Source of the DNA: JAVBWO01 sp036677375 | GTDB lineage: Bacteria > Bacillota > Dehalobacteriia > UBA4068 > UBA4997 | NCBI GenBank assembly: GCA_036677375.1 | Contig: JAVBWO010000022.1 | Location: 1 to 64,000, forward strand | DNA: 64,000 nt | Reading direction: 5' to 3' | In this document: one piece after another, positions 9,203 to 17,811 of the stretch | How positions within the stretch are numbered: position 1 is the first letter of the stretch | Layout: each line of letters begins with the position of its first letter | Notes under the pieces: generated by a model | What the model was told of the DNA's origin: nothing | The model's input: only the letters and a program-made list of their open reading frames with translations | The model's database searches: none | Translations under genes and position numbers: made by a program

Positions 9203-10511
9203 ATGAGTGATGTCAGCGTAAGATCTTCACAAGCGGTATTATCAGATAATGATAATGCCACCTGCCGTGTCAGTGCGGCAGAAAAGAAAAGCACCTTCAG
9301 TGTTTCCGTAGTTGCTTCCGGTTATTGTATCTGTATGTCGGGATTTTTCACCGGCGCTGCCATGGCGGCAGGACTCAGCCTAAGAAGTGCGATCATTGCG
9401 GCTATTATCGGTAATCTTATTTTATCTCTTTATGGCGGGGCCATGGGCGCCGCCGGCGCCAGGGAAGGGGTTGCCACTTCTCTTTTGGCCAGGCACAGTT
9501 TCGGGCGGCAGGGTTCCAAATTGATTGGTCTCATCGTAGCTCTGGTCATGGCCGGTTGGTTTTCCGTGCAGGTGGGTTTCTTCGGTTCTACCATCAATGC
9601 GATGTTTCCCAACGCAGGTTTCATTACTTCCAAATATGTGGCGGCTTTCTGGGGCGGCATTCTGATGATGATTACTGCTTATTATGGTTATAAGGGTTTG
9701 AATATTTTAAGCTTTGTTGCGGTTCCTCTCATTGCCATCATTGCTGTTATCGGTATTGTAGTTGCTATAAACCATGCAGGCGGCTGGGGTGAGATGTTGT
9801 TGATGACCCCCACAGCCCCTATGACCATAGGCGCGGCTATTGTTATTGTCGTCGGTTCTTTTGCCGGGGGGGGCTGCGGCGCAGGCGGATATCACGCGCT
9901 ATGCCAAAGATACCAAAGCAGCCTGGTTCTCCAGTATTGTCGGTTATATGATAGCGAATCTTTTTATTGTCATAGCGGGTTTTCTCTGCACCATGGCTAC
10001 CGGTATCGGAGATCTGCCTGTGGCGTTGCTTTCCTTAGGTTTAGGAATGCCGGCCTTGATTATTTTGATTATGGCACAATGGACTACCAATGATAATAAC
10101 CTCTATACCTCAAGCCTTGGGATCGCCAATATGATCCCTGTGAAGAAAAAGAAGATCACCCTGATTGTGGGGATTATTGCCACTTTGATCGGTACCGCCG
10201 GTCTGGCTGATTATTTTATTACCTGGCTGAGCATCTTAGGGATCGGTTTGCCGCCCATGGCCGGTATCATTATTGCCGACTACTATGTTTTAAAGAAAGG
10301 CCATTATGAATTCGGCCCCGGAACCAAGTACTGCAACTGGGGTATCATCGCCTTTATCAGCTGGTTTGCCGCTTGTGTGGTAGGCTATACCGCTAGCTGG
10401 GGTATCGCTTCTATCAACTCTCTTGTGGTAGGCTTTGTGGTTTATCTGGTTTTAATGAAGGCATTAGGCAAGAATTCCGCCTTGATGGTAGGGGAATGCA
10501 TCGAAGAATAA
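9203..10511 (+). pseudogene. Cytosine permease (NCS1/CodB-like), frameshifted in a G8 tract
   Basis: Two overlapping frames together encode one NCS1-type permease of about 435 residues. The first half (from ATG 9203, chosen for GAGGGGAGCG upstream; the ATG at 9155 has no site) runs to VIVVGSFAGG. The second resumes in the +1 frame with AAAQADITRYAKDTKAAW, the conserved loop of cytosine permeases, and goes on to TNDNNLYTSSLG and the C-terminal membrane segments. The break is exactly at a run of eight G (9866-9873); seven G would restore one frame. About twelve membrane segments would result. It could be a sequencing error, a true mutation or a phase-variable tract. Position between PucR and an M29/NicX-like gene suggests uptake of a nucleobase-like compound. 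Confidence 0.85.
9866..9873 (+). repeat. G8 homopolymer at the permease frameshift
   Basis: Eight consecutive G in the codons for the conserved GSFAGG segment. One G fewer joins the two halves of the permease. Confidence 0.9.
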
Positions 10512-10564
10512 TGCCGGATTTTTCATAAGCATCACAAAATATATTACTAAGCGAGGAGAGGGAA

Positions 10565-11611
10565 ATGCCCAGTTACATGGATTTAGAATTAGCAAAAACA
10601 GCTTATAAGCTCATGCATGATCAGGTTAAAGTAAAAAAAGGCGAAAGCGTTCTGATTACCGTAGATTCCGTAGCGGATTTCCGTGTGGTGGAAGAGCTGG
10701 CCAAAATGGCGGAAGCCTTGGGCGCCAAGGTCATGGTGGCCTGGCACAGTACCCCGGTGGGCTATGGCAAATTAACCATGCCTTACCTGCCCGATCCGCT
10801 CATCGCTTGCGCGGATCAGACAGATGTCTGGATCGAAATGAACGACCAGTGGCTGCTATATTCTCCCATCTGGGATGCGGCTGTCAATAACGGCAGAACC
10901 CGCCAAATCATGCTGGGAGGCTTGGGCATCGAGAGGATTGTCCGCTGCATCGGCGAGATCGACATTGCAGCCCAAAAGGCTTTCCAGGATACTTTAGTTG
11001 AAATGACAAAGCAGGCAAAGGAGATACGTATTACCAATGCGGCGGGTACCGATGTCAGCTTTATGATGCGTCCCAGCCGTCCTGTGACCAATGAGCTGAT
11101 GTATGATGAACCGGGCGCTCATTTTCTGCTGGGGCAGATTGGCTGGGCACCGGAAGAAGATACCATCCAAGGTGTGATTGCTTTTGACGGTACCATCAGC
11201 GGCGGCGGCGAAGCGGATCTCGGCCGCTTGACCGAACCGGTCTCCTATATTGTGGAAAAAGGTAGAATTCAAGAGATCAAAGGCGGCAAACAGGCCGATA
11301 TCCTGCGCAACTATTTTGCCAAACTAAACGATCCCAATATGTATATTGCCGCTCATGTTTGCTATGGGGTAAATCCCAACGCCAAATTGGAAGGCTGTAC
11401 CACGGAAGACGAACGTGTTTGGGGTAGCACCCAATGGGGTTTTGGGCATCAGGGCTCTTGTTATTCCGGGGGAGCGCCCCGCATTGCCACCAGCCATATC
11501 GACGGGATCTGCCTGGCCTGTACCGTTTATTTAGACGGCAAGAAGATCCTGGAAGACGGCGTATTCATCGATCCTGTTTTGAAAGAATTAGCCGCTAAGC
11601 TTGGGAAATAG
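10565..11611 (+). CDS. M29 aminopeptidase / NicX-like metalloenzyme
   Basis: 348 residues. It belongs to the family holding thermophilic M29 aminopeptidases and 2,5-dihydroxypyridine 5,6-dioxygenase (NicX). Visible candidate ligands: WAPEEDTIQGVIAFDGT (Glu), AHVCYGVNPNAKLEG (His), DERVWGSTQWGFGHQG (Glu), and SHIDGICL (His-x-Asp). The His plus His-x-Asp set is what I recall as the iron site of NicX, and M29 peptidases have related ligands, so peptidase and ring-cleaving activity cannot be separated by eye. Start ATG has GAGGAGAGGG. It lies 53 bases after the permease, probably in one operon. A same-length paralogue is at 59605-60651. Confidence 0.78.
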   Translation: MPSYMDLELAKTAYKLMHDQVKVKKGESVLITVDSVADFRVVEELAKMAEALGAKVMVAWHSTPVGYGKLTMPYLPDPLIACADQTDVWIEMNDQWLLYSPIWDAAVNNGRTRQIMLGGLGIERIVRCIGEIDIAAQKAFQDTLVEMTKQAKEIRITNAAGTDVSFMMRPSRPVTNELMYDEPGAHFLLGQIGWAPEEDTIQGVIAFDGTISGGGEADLGRLTEPVSYIVEKGRIQEIKGGKQADILRNYFAKLNDPNMYIAAHVCYGVNPNAKLEGCTTEDERVWGSTQWGFGHQGSCYSGGAPRIATSHIDGICLACTVYLDGKKILEDGVFIDPVLKELAAKLGK

Positions 11612-11644
11612 TTTTACCTCATTTCAGACCTCTTTGCCATACAC

Positions 11645-11680
11645 AATAAGACCTACCGGTTATTGCCGGTAGGTCTTATT
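11645..11680 (+). terminator. Intrinsic terminator after the M29/NicX-like gene
   Basis: A perfect 15-base stem (AATAAGACCTACCGG / CCGGTAGGTCTTATT) with a six-base loop. Confidence 0.8.
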
Positions 11681-11856
11681 GCAGGAAGCTGTTAAGCCAG
11701 GCGCATCATGGAAGTGGAAGGTAAGGACGAAAAAGACTTAAGCGGTAGGCCTGATTGCGGAGTGTATTGGCCGGTAGATGGAACACTTTAACCAGGATTA
11801 TTTACGATTCGGTTAGAAAAATGATGTTAAAGAATCAAAAGGAAGAAGGTGTTGGC

Positions 11857-12483
11857 ATGAAAGAGAAAAAAATCGTTCAAATGGGGGCGGACCCTTTCCC
11901 GCCTTATCAATATTATAAGACCGACGGTACTTTGGCGGGTTCCGATTATGAACGGGTTGCCCAAATCGCTGCTGCCGCCGGTTGGGAACTTCATGTAATA
12001 CTACGGGAGTGGAGCGAGATTCAGGCCATGATGGAAAACTGTGAACTGGATGCCGCTTTTCAAGTACAGGATACGGAGGAGCGAGCCAAGCGCTATGCAT
12101 TCTCTCGCTTGCTACGCAATGCGGTGACGGAAGTGGTCAGCGGCGATCCTCTTTTACGGATCGGCAGCTATTCTGAGATCGAAGAAAGAAATCTGACCCT
12201 GGGCATGATTGAAGGCTATACCAATGGTGCTGAAATTGACAATATTAAGGGAAGATACAAAAAAACATATCCCAGTGCTGTGGCTTTATTACGGGGCATC
12301 AGCCGGCGGGAAGTTGATCTGGGAGTTTTTGACCAGGGCGTGAAAAACTACCTGATGGCAGAACATGGCATAGACGGTATTTATGCCATTCAGGCCATGA
12401 CTTACCTGCGGCCGCTGCATGTGATCTTCCAGAGCGCCCAGCTTCGTGAGGAATTCGACTGCTCTATGGCGGAAACGGTTTAA
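11857..12483 (+). CDS. Small solute-binding-protein-like protein without signal peptide
   Basis: About 208 residues related to family-3 solute-binding proteins (SBP_bac_3): it begins IVQMGADPFPPYQYYKTDG, then GSDYERVAQIAAAAG, LDAAFQVQDTEERAKRYAFS and LGMIEGYTNG, in the family order. The start is taken at ATG 11857 after GGAAGAAGG; a longer frame to 11755 adds nothing secretable. There is no signal peptide or lipobox. The usual last helix is missing: after the TAA the same frame continues with SVLDKLLYNDKGDKI, which looks like the lost C-terminus, so a nonsense mutation may have shortened it. No ABC permease or ATPase partner is nearby. It may be a cytoplasmic sensor-like protein or a degraded gene. 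Confidence 0.65.
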   Translation: MKEKKIVQMGADPFPPYQYYKTDGTLAGSDYERVAQIAAAAGWELHVILREWSEIQAMMENCELDAAFQVQDTEERAKRYAFSRLLRNAVTEVVSGDPLLRIGSYSEIEERNLTLGMIEGYTNGAEIDNIKGRYKKTYPSAVALLRGISRREVDLGVFDQGVKNYLMAEHGIDGIYAIQAMTYLRPLHVIFQSAQLREEFDCSMAETV

Positions 12484-12609
12484 TCCGTTTTGGATAAGCT
12501 TTTGTACAATGACAAGGGTGATAAGATTAACATATCATTTATCCTATTTTGAAACAAAGAGACTTATGATATGGTTTCTCCTTGCAATATACCCATAAGT
12601 AAAAATAGC

Positions 12610-12652
12610 AGGCAAAGCTACCGGCAATTCGTGGCGTTAGCTTTGCCTTTTA
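12610..12652. terminator. Bidirectional intrinsic terminator
   Basis: AGGCAAAGCTA pairs perfectly with TAGCTTTGCCT; T-rich on the plus side and A5 on the left, so it can also end the minus-strand efflux operon (12792-16240). Confidence 0.8.
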
Positions 12653-12791
12653 TATATAATTTTTTCAAATTTGAAGTATCAATTTGTTGGTAATAATAAA
12701 ACCTTTATAAAACAGTTCTGTGTCTTTCGTATTGTTATGAGACGTACAGCAGTAAGGAAATTAAAGATGATCCGTAAAAGGAGAGCAAAAC

Positions 12792-13790
12792 TTATTTGGG
12801 TAGTATCATTTCCACTTTTTGACCCGGTTTGAAAGGAACATCTGGCGTGATCTGCGCTTTGATTTTGACGCTTTCTTTATTTTTATTGGCGGAGGACTGC
12901 ATATCCTTGGGCGTATACTCGGATTTGACATCGATATAACGGATGATGCCAGTATATTGTCGTGTTCCTTGGCGGATCGACACTTCCTGTCCGTATTCCA
13001 AACCGGGCAGGTCTTCCGTAGGCAGGTATGCTACCACATATCTTGTTGCAGAGGAAGAGAGATCCGCGATATTGTAACCGGCAACTATAATATCTCCGGC
13101 GGCGTAATTCTTGCTGATGACCGTTCCGTCACAAGCGGCATAGATGGTATATTTGGCTAATTGCTCCCGCATTTGCCGAATCTGGCTTTCTGTCTGGGCG
13201 ACATCGGCTTCGGCGGCGGTAAGGGCTTCTTTACTGGCGCCTTCCTGCAAAATACTGAACTGTTGCTTGGCATTGTCCAGTTGGGCGTTACTGATGTCAA
13301 AGGCGCTTTTGGCGCTGTCCCGTTTGGTTTTGGCGGCGTCTAAGACCGATTGGGCAACGGCTGCTTCTTCGTAAAGAGCAGCGTATCTTTGGTAATCGGT
13401 CAAAGCGGTATCATATGCTGCTTTAGCGGTATCAAGGTTTTGTTGCGCAATGGTAATATTATTTTTGGCCTGCTTGAGTGCTGCGGTGTCGGCGCCTTTC
13501 TTAAGCTCTGTCAGGGAAGCCTGCTTTTTGATGAGGGTTTGCTCCATTTGTTCCAGCGCATAGCGCTGACTCGCATCATCCAAGACGGCGATAATATCGC
13601 CAGCCTTGACTTCTTGGCCGAGCTCGATAGGGGATTGCATGATTTTGGCCGATACTTCACTGTAATGAGAAACAATATCGGCTTCCACGACGGCGGTCAG
13701 GTTCAATTCGTCTGATGCTGCACAGCCGGCAAATACTGTCATGCAAGCGAGTACCAATAATGCAGCAATCAGCTTTTTCGTATTTCTCAT
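12792..13790 (-). CDS. HlyD-family efflux adaptor lipoprotein
   Basis: 332 residues. The N-terminal signal ends in a lipobox (FAGC, Cys23), so it is a membrane-anchored extracytoplasmic lipoprotein. It has the adaptor layout: a beta/lipoyl half (AKIMQSPIELGQEVKAGDIIAVLDD), a long alpha-helical hairpin rich in Ala/Gln/Lys (about 75-200), the second lipoyl half (IYAACDGTVISKNYAAGDIIVAG) and a beta-barrel with the GQEVSIR region. It would link the ABC-2 exporter encoded upstream to the cell surface. It is last in the operon; its ATG overlaps the stop codon of the TetR gene by 4 bases, indicating coupled translation. Confidence 0.88.
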   Translation of the reverse strand: MRNTKKLIAALLVLACMTVFAGCAASDELNLTAVVEADIVSHYSEVSAKIMQSPIELGQEVKAGDIIAVLDDASQRYALEQMEQTLIKKQASLTELKKGADTAALKQAKNNITIAQQNLDTAKAAYDTALTDYQRYAALYEEAAVAQSVLDAAKTKRDSAKSAFDISNAQLDNAKQQFSILQEGASKEALTAAEADVAQTESQIRQMREQLAKYTIYAACDGTVISKNYAAGDIIVAGYNIADLSSSATRYVVAYLPTEDLPGLEYGQEVSIRQGTRQYTGIIRYIDVKSEYTPKDMQSSANKNKESVKIKAQITPDVPFKPGQKVEMILPK

Positions 13791-14461
13791 AAGGCTAGGA
13801 CCTCCTGTGTTTGCTCTTGGGGGGTGGCGCTGAGTCCCCGGATCATAAATTCCGTGAGATATTTGAAATCCTTTGCCGGATCTTCTTCAAAGAGTTCCGG
13901 TAAGAGCATGTAGCGGTCAATGAAAAAGCCGCTCAGGCAGATGAGCATGATATTTCGTATTTTAGGGATCGGAATATCTTGTATGAGACCTTTCTCTTTT
14001 AATTGTCCGATACATTCCTCCATAGGCATGAGTGCGATATTTTCCATAATCAGGGCCCTGATTTCCGGTTGAAAGGGGAGCTCCTGCAATAAAAACCGTA
14101 CGATGGGGATTGCTTCCCGGGAGACTTGCAGCCGATCTTCCATAAAGCTATTCAGAAAATCCGCCAGACTGTTGTAAGGCTGGGTCAGAACATGAATAAG
14201 ACCTTCCTTCAAGAAAGGAATCAATACATTGCGAATGGTCATGGCGGAAATGCTGAGCATCAGCTCTTTTTTTGTATGATAATGACGGAAGATGGTACCC
14301 TCGGCAACGCCGGCTTTGTCGGCGATCTCCTTGGTGCTGGTAGCGGCATAGCCGTTTTGATCAAACAATTCGATAGCGGCCTTGATGATCTTGACTTGCT
14401 TTTCCGTCATATGGACGGTTTCTTTTTCAAAAATGGTGTCTAGCATTGTAAGCGGCTCCAT
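13787..14461 (-). CDS. TetR-family repressor of the efflux operon
   Basis: 224 residues. The TetR DNA-binding domain is clear at about 20-70 (IIKAAIELFDQNGYAATSTKEIADKAGVAEGTIFRHYHTKKEL), followed by an all-helical ligand domain. Start ATG 14461 follows AGAAAGGAAAT. It is the third gene of an ATPase-permease-tetR-adaptor operon. The perfect palindrome at 16278-16297 on the operon promoter is the probable operator, so it should repress its own operon until a toxic ligand binds. Confidence 0.9.
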   Translation of the reverse strand: MEPLTMLDTIFEKETVHMTEKQVKIIKAAIELFDQNGYAATSTKEIADKAGVAEGTIFRHYHTKKELMLSISAMTIRNVLIPFLKEGLIHVLTQPYNSLADFLNSFMEDRLQVSREAIPIVRFLLQELPFQPEIRALIMENIALMPMEECIGQLKEKGLIQDIPIPKIRNIMLICLSGFFIDRYMLLPELFEEDPAKDFKYLTEFMIRGLSATPQEQTQEVLAL

Positions 14462-14499
14462 TGTAATTTCCTTTCTGTTTTACGGATTTTCTAAAGGTA

Positions 14500-15516
14500 T
14501 CAGATGCGGCGATATTTTTTCAGTAAAAAGCTGTTAATAGTCATAAAGACAAGGGCAAAGCCGGCAATGACGGCAAGATCCGGCGCGATGGCAAGGAAGC
14601 CGTTGCCTTTCAGCATCACTTTTTCCAAAGCGTCGGCGGTATAATATAAGGGCATAAGCCAGCCCACCACTTGCATCCAGGAGTTGAGATCAAAAAGACC
14701 GGAAAAAAAGATCTGCGGCACGATGATGACAGGAATGAATTGAATCATTTGAAATTCATTATTGGCTGCGGTGGACATCAGCATGCCCAAGGCCAGAGCC
14801 GTAATGGCCGATAAAAGAGAAATAAGCATCACTAAGGCCAGGGAGCCAACCATCATAATGTTCAAAACATAAATAGAGAACCAGGAAATGAGCATGGCCT
14901 GCACCACTGTAAAGACGGCAAAGCCCAATACATAACCGGCGATGACTTCAAAACGCCTGATGGGGGTGGAAAGGAGCCGCTCCAAGGTGCCTGTGGTTCT
15001 TTCCTGCAAAAAGGAGATACCCGCCACCAAAAAGACAAAAAAGAAAATGATGAAGCCGATGAGCACGGAGCCGAAGCTGTCAAAGAGAGTGAAATCGGAG
15101 CTGCCATAAAGATAGGTGATATCCGATGTTAGATCCGGCCTTGTATTGGCAGTGTTTATCTTGGCTGCTTCCAGTGCCGACAGAGTCTTGGACGCCTTGG
15201 TCTGATCGGTGCCGTCGATCTCAATATAAGCTTTGCCGCTTTTGATATCTACGGAAGCCACCGCCTGACCTTTCTCCAAAGCGTCCCTTGCTTCACTCTC
15301 ACTGAAACGAAAGACCCGGAAATTCTGATCTTCCAGCCTGGCGACATAAGATTCCGGCGCATTGATGACAGCTACCGTCAGGGGTGCGGAGGAGGCTTCT
15401 AAGATAAAATAGACCAGAGTCAGCATAAGCATGGGCGCCATGATCATCAATGCCATGGTGCGTTTGTCCCGGCGCAGCTGATTTAAGATGCGGAGAGCCA
15501 GCGCTCTAATCCTCAC
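14500..15516 (-). CDS. ABC-2 type permease, drug-efflux type
   Basis: 338 residues with one N-terminal membrane segment (about 20-42), a large extracytoplasmic domain of about 150 residues and five C-terminal segments, the YhgE/LinN/ABC-2 exporter pattern. FLQERTTGTLERLLSTPIRRFEVIAGYVLG is the conserved coupling region of the family. The start is placed at GTG 15516, nine bases after GGAGG; this overlaps the end of the ATPase by 11 bases. A longer open frame to 15603 lies wholly inside the ATPase gene and is not needed. Confidence 0.88.
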   Translation of the reverse strand: MRIRALALRILNQLRRDKRTMALMIMAPMLMLTLVYFILEASSAPLTVAVINAPESYVARLEDQNFRVFRFSESEARDALEKGQAVASVDIKSGKAYIEIDGTDQTKASKTLSALEAAKINTANTRPDLTSDITYLYGSSDFTLFDSFGSVLIGFIIFFFVFLVAGISFLQERTTGTLERLLSTPIRRFEVIAGYVLGFAVFTVVQAMLISWFSIYVLNIMMVGSLALVMLISLLSAITALALGMLMSTAANNEFQMIQFIPVIIVPQIFFSGLFDLNSWMQVVGWLMPLYYTADALEKVMLKGNGFLAIAPDLAVIAGFALVFMTINSFLLKKYRRI

Positions 15517-16240
15517 TGTGTTCACCTCCGTAATAAATAAAAGCCTCTTCCAGGCTGTTGACGCCGATGTCGGCTTGTAATTGGCCGGGACTGCCTTGCG
15601 CAATGATCCTACCGCCCCGCATCATAGCCAAATCATGACATTTGGCGGCTTCATCCATGACATGGGTGGTTACCAAAAGGGTGACGCCTTGTGCCGCCAG
15701 CGCGTTCAGCTCCTGCCAGATGCTTTGCCGTAAAAGCGGGTCGATGCCCACCGTCGGTTCATCCAAAATCAATACCGGTGGCCGGTGCAGGATGGCAATA
15801 GCCAAAGACAGCCTGCGTTTCATGCCGCCGGAATAAGCGCCTACTTTTTTATTTAGGTCCTCTTTTAAGTTCACCAATTCCATGACTTCTTCGGCACGTT
15901 GGTGGAGAACTTTTTTCGGTATACCGTACAGACTGCCGAAAAAACGGAGATTTTCCGCCGCCGTCAGGCCGGTATATAAAGCATCAGATTGGGCCATATA
16001 GCCAATCTGATTTATGAGGGAGAGCTTTGGCATCTCTTCTCCCAGGATATACGCCATGCCGGAAGTGGGCTCGTGAATTCCGGCCATCACCTTGACGGTG
16101 GTGGTTTTGCCGCAGCCGGAAGGCCCCAGCAAGCCATAGATGCTGCCGGGTGTGATCATCAAATTGATATCTTTTAAAATATGTTTATTGCCAAAATATT
16201 TATTGACATTTTCCAAGACAATGGAATAGTTAATATTCAT
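15506..16240 (-). CDS. ABC transporter ATP-binding protein, drug-efflux type
   Basis: 244 residues and first in the operon. All ATPase motifs are present: Walker A LLGPSGCGKTT, Q-loop GYMAQSDALY, signature YSGGMKRRLSLA, Walker B VLILDEPTVGID and switch TTHVMDEA. The domain type is the DrrA/YbhF exporter class. The start is ATG 16240, eight bases after CGGAG; the upstream in-frame ATG at 16291 would fall inside the operator and leader. It energises the ABC-2 permease encoded next. Confidence 0.92.
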   Translation of the reverse strand: MNINYSIVLENVNKYFGNKHILKDINLMITPGSIYGLLGPSGCGKTTTVKVMAGIHEPTSGMAYILGEEMPKLSLINQIGYMAQSDALYTGLTAAENLRFFGSLYGIPKKVLHQRAEEVMELVNLKEDLNKKVGAYSGGMKRRLSLAIAILHRPPVLILDEPTVGIDPLLRQSIWQELNALAAQGVTLLVTTHVMDEAAKCHDLAMMRGGRIIAQGSPGQLQADIGVNSLEEAFIYYGGEHSED

Positions 16241-16277
16241 GATCAATTCTCCGGCTGTTTTATTTTCTACAACACGA

Positions 16278-16297
16278 TAGTGAGTAATCACTCACTA
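16278..16297 (-). promoter_or_regulatory. Palindromic operator, probable TetR binding site
   Basis: Perfect inverted repeat TAGTGAGT-AATC-ACTCACTA. It sits directly downstream of the -10 of the efflux operon, covering the expected transcription start, and resembles operators bound by many TetR regulators. Confidence 0.8.
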
Positions 16298-16302
16298 TTA
16301 AA

Positions 16303-16331
16303 ATCATATCAAATTTCCCCGGCAATGTAAA
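16303..16331 (-). promoter_or_regulatory. Promoter of the efflux operon
   Basis: On the minus strand, TTTACA (16331-16326), 17-base spacer, TATGAT (16308-16303). The operator follows at once. Confidence 0.78.
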
Positions 16332-16596
16332 GAATATTTGTTTGCCCCGAATGGAAAACAATAGGTATCGTCTTATTTATAAAATCTTGCGTATTTAATG
16401 TTTTATCAGGTTCTATGCTGTTTTTATTATGTGCTGAAAAAAGGAATAAATGGCAGTGCCGCGAATAATATTAAAATTGATGGTTTATTGATCAAGCTGA
16501 CCGATCATCCGATAGCAGCGGCTCAGTAAAGTGATGATTTGGAAGATAAGTGGCTAAGTCCGGTAATTTTAAAAATATTTTATAGGGGGTATTTTT

Positions 16597-17523
16597 ATGT
16601 TCTGTACCAATTGCGGCAGCAGCCAGCCCGACGGCACAAAATTTTGCGGAAATTGCGGTTCTCCTATGAAAAGCGGCGGGAGTTCGGCAGTCCCTGTGCC
16701 GGTTAAGCCAGCGGATGAAATCGATTACCAGCTTTTCGGGGACGATATGCAGTTGGTGGAAATTGAGCTGGACCCAGGGGAGAGCGTGCTGGCAGAAGCC
16801 GGAGCCATGACCTATATGGAATCTTCCATCAAAATGGAGACGATTTTCGGCGACGGCAGCGGCAGAGACGAGGGCAGAGGCCTTATGGGCAAACTGGTAG
16901 GCGCCGGTAAGCGCGCTTTGGTGGGCGAAAGCCTTTTTATGACCGTCTTTCAGAATGTAGAGCAGGGCAAGGCCAGGGTTGCCTTTGCCGCGCCTTACCC
17001 CGGCAAGATCATTCCGGTGGAGCTGAAAGAATTTGACGGCACCCTCATTTGCCAGAAGGATGCTTTCCTTTGTGCCGCCAAGGGTGTTTCCATGAATATC
17101 CATATCAACAAAAAAATAGGCGCCGGGCTTTTCGGCGGGGAAGGGTTCATCATGCAAAAGCTGGAGGGTGACGGTCTGGTCTTTGTTCATGCCGGCGGTA
17201 CCATCATCAAAAAAGAGCTGGCGGTGGGAGAAACGCTGCGGCTGGATACCGGCTGCCTGGTGGCTATGAGCGCCACGATCAATTATGATGTGGCTTTTGC
17301 TTCCGATATCAAGAGCGGCCTCTTCGGTGGGGAAGGGATTTTTATCGCGACCCTTACAGGCCCCGGCCATGTCTGGATGCAATCGCTGCCCTTCTCCCGT
17401 ATGGCCGACCGCATCAATCAGGCAAGACGGGATAAGACCGGTGAGAACCGGGGCATTAACAATCCCATCAGCGAGGTAACAGAAGGTTTGGGCGGCGCCT
17501 TGGGAGGGTTTTTCAAACTTTGA
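16597..17523 (+). CDS. AIM24/TIGR00266-family protein with N-terminal zinc ribbon
   Basis: 308 residues. Residues 1-27 form a zinc ribbon with two CxxC pairs (FCTNCGSSQPDGTKFCGNCG). A Ser/Pro linker follows, then the beta-helical AIM24 domain (about 45-290) with typical GAMTYMESSIKMET, GEGFIMQKLEGDGLVFVHAGG and GLFGGEGIFIATLTGPG. The C-terminus has a glycine-rich GLGGALGGFFKL. The molecular role of the family in bacteria is not established. Start ATG follows TAGGGGG. It stands alone, ending in a strong bidirectional terminator. Confidence 0.85.
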   Translation: MFCTNCGSSQPDGTKFCGNCGSPMKSGGSSAVPVPVKPADEIDYQLFGDDMQLVEIELDPGESVLAEAGAMTYMESSIKMETIFGDGSGRDEGRGLMGKLVGAGKRALVGESLFMTVFQNVEQGKARVAFAAPYPGKIIPVELKEFDGTLICQKDAFLCAAKGVSMNIHINKKIGAGLFGGEGFIMQKLEGDGLVFVHAGGTIIKKELAVGETLRLDTGCLVAMSATINYDVAFASDIKSGLFGGEGIFIATLTGPGHVWMQSLPFSRMADRINQARRDKTGENRGINNPISEVTEGLGGALGGFFKL

Positions 17524-17732
17524 TCAGGCAGTAGGCTTTAAGTGAATCGAGCTGTTATCTTTTCGATGTTCGCAATGATAAATCCAATGATAAAAAGCGT
17601 TTTTGATTTCGAAAATTCATAGTCTGTTTATGACCTGTCCGGGCGGCACCTGTCAATTTTATTGAAGCACATGGCTTTTTGCGGCTTTCCCCAAAGGAGG
17701 ATTAGTTGACTTTTTAAGAAAATTGCATAAAA

Positions 17733-17774
17733 ATAACAAACCTGCCGGTCTTTATAGACCGGCAGGTTTGTTAT
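17733..17774. terminator. Bidirectional terminator between convergent genes
   Basis: A perfect 19-base stem (arms 17733-17751 and 17756-17774) with loop TTAT, serving the AIM24-type gene on the left and the lipoprotein on the right. Confidence 0.85.
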
Positions 17775-17811
17775 GGTAAGGTTGTATTGAAAGAGAGAAG
17801 AGGCTATTCCG

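Noticed and set aside
9840..10093. Programmed frameshifting in the permease
   Set aside because: There is no slippery heptamer with downstream structure typical of programmed sites, and permeases of this family are single-frame genes. A slip in the G8 tract explains it.
16441..16596. Riboswitch upstream of the AIM24-type gene
   Set aside because: No conserved riboswitch core was recognisable in the short leader.
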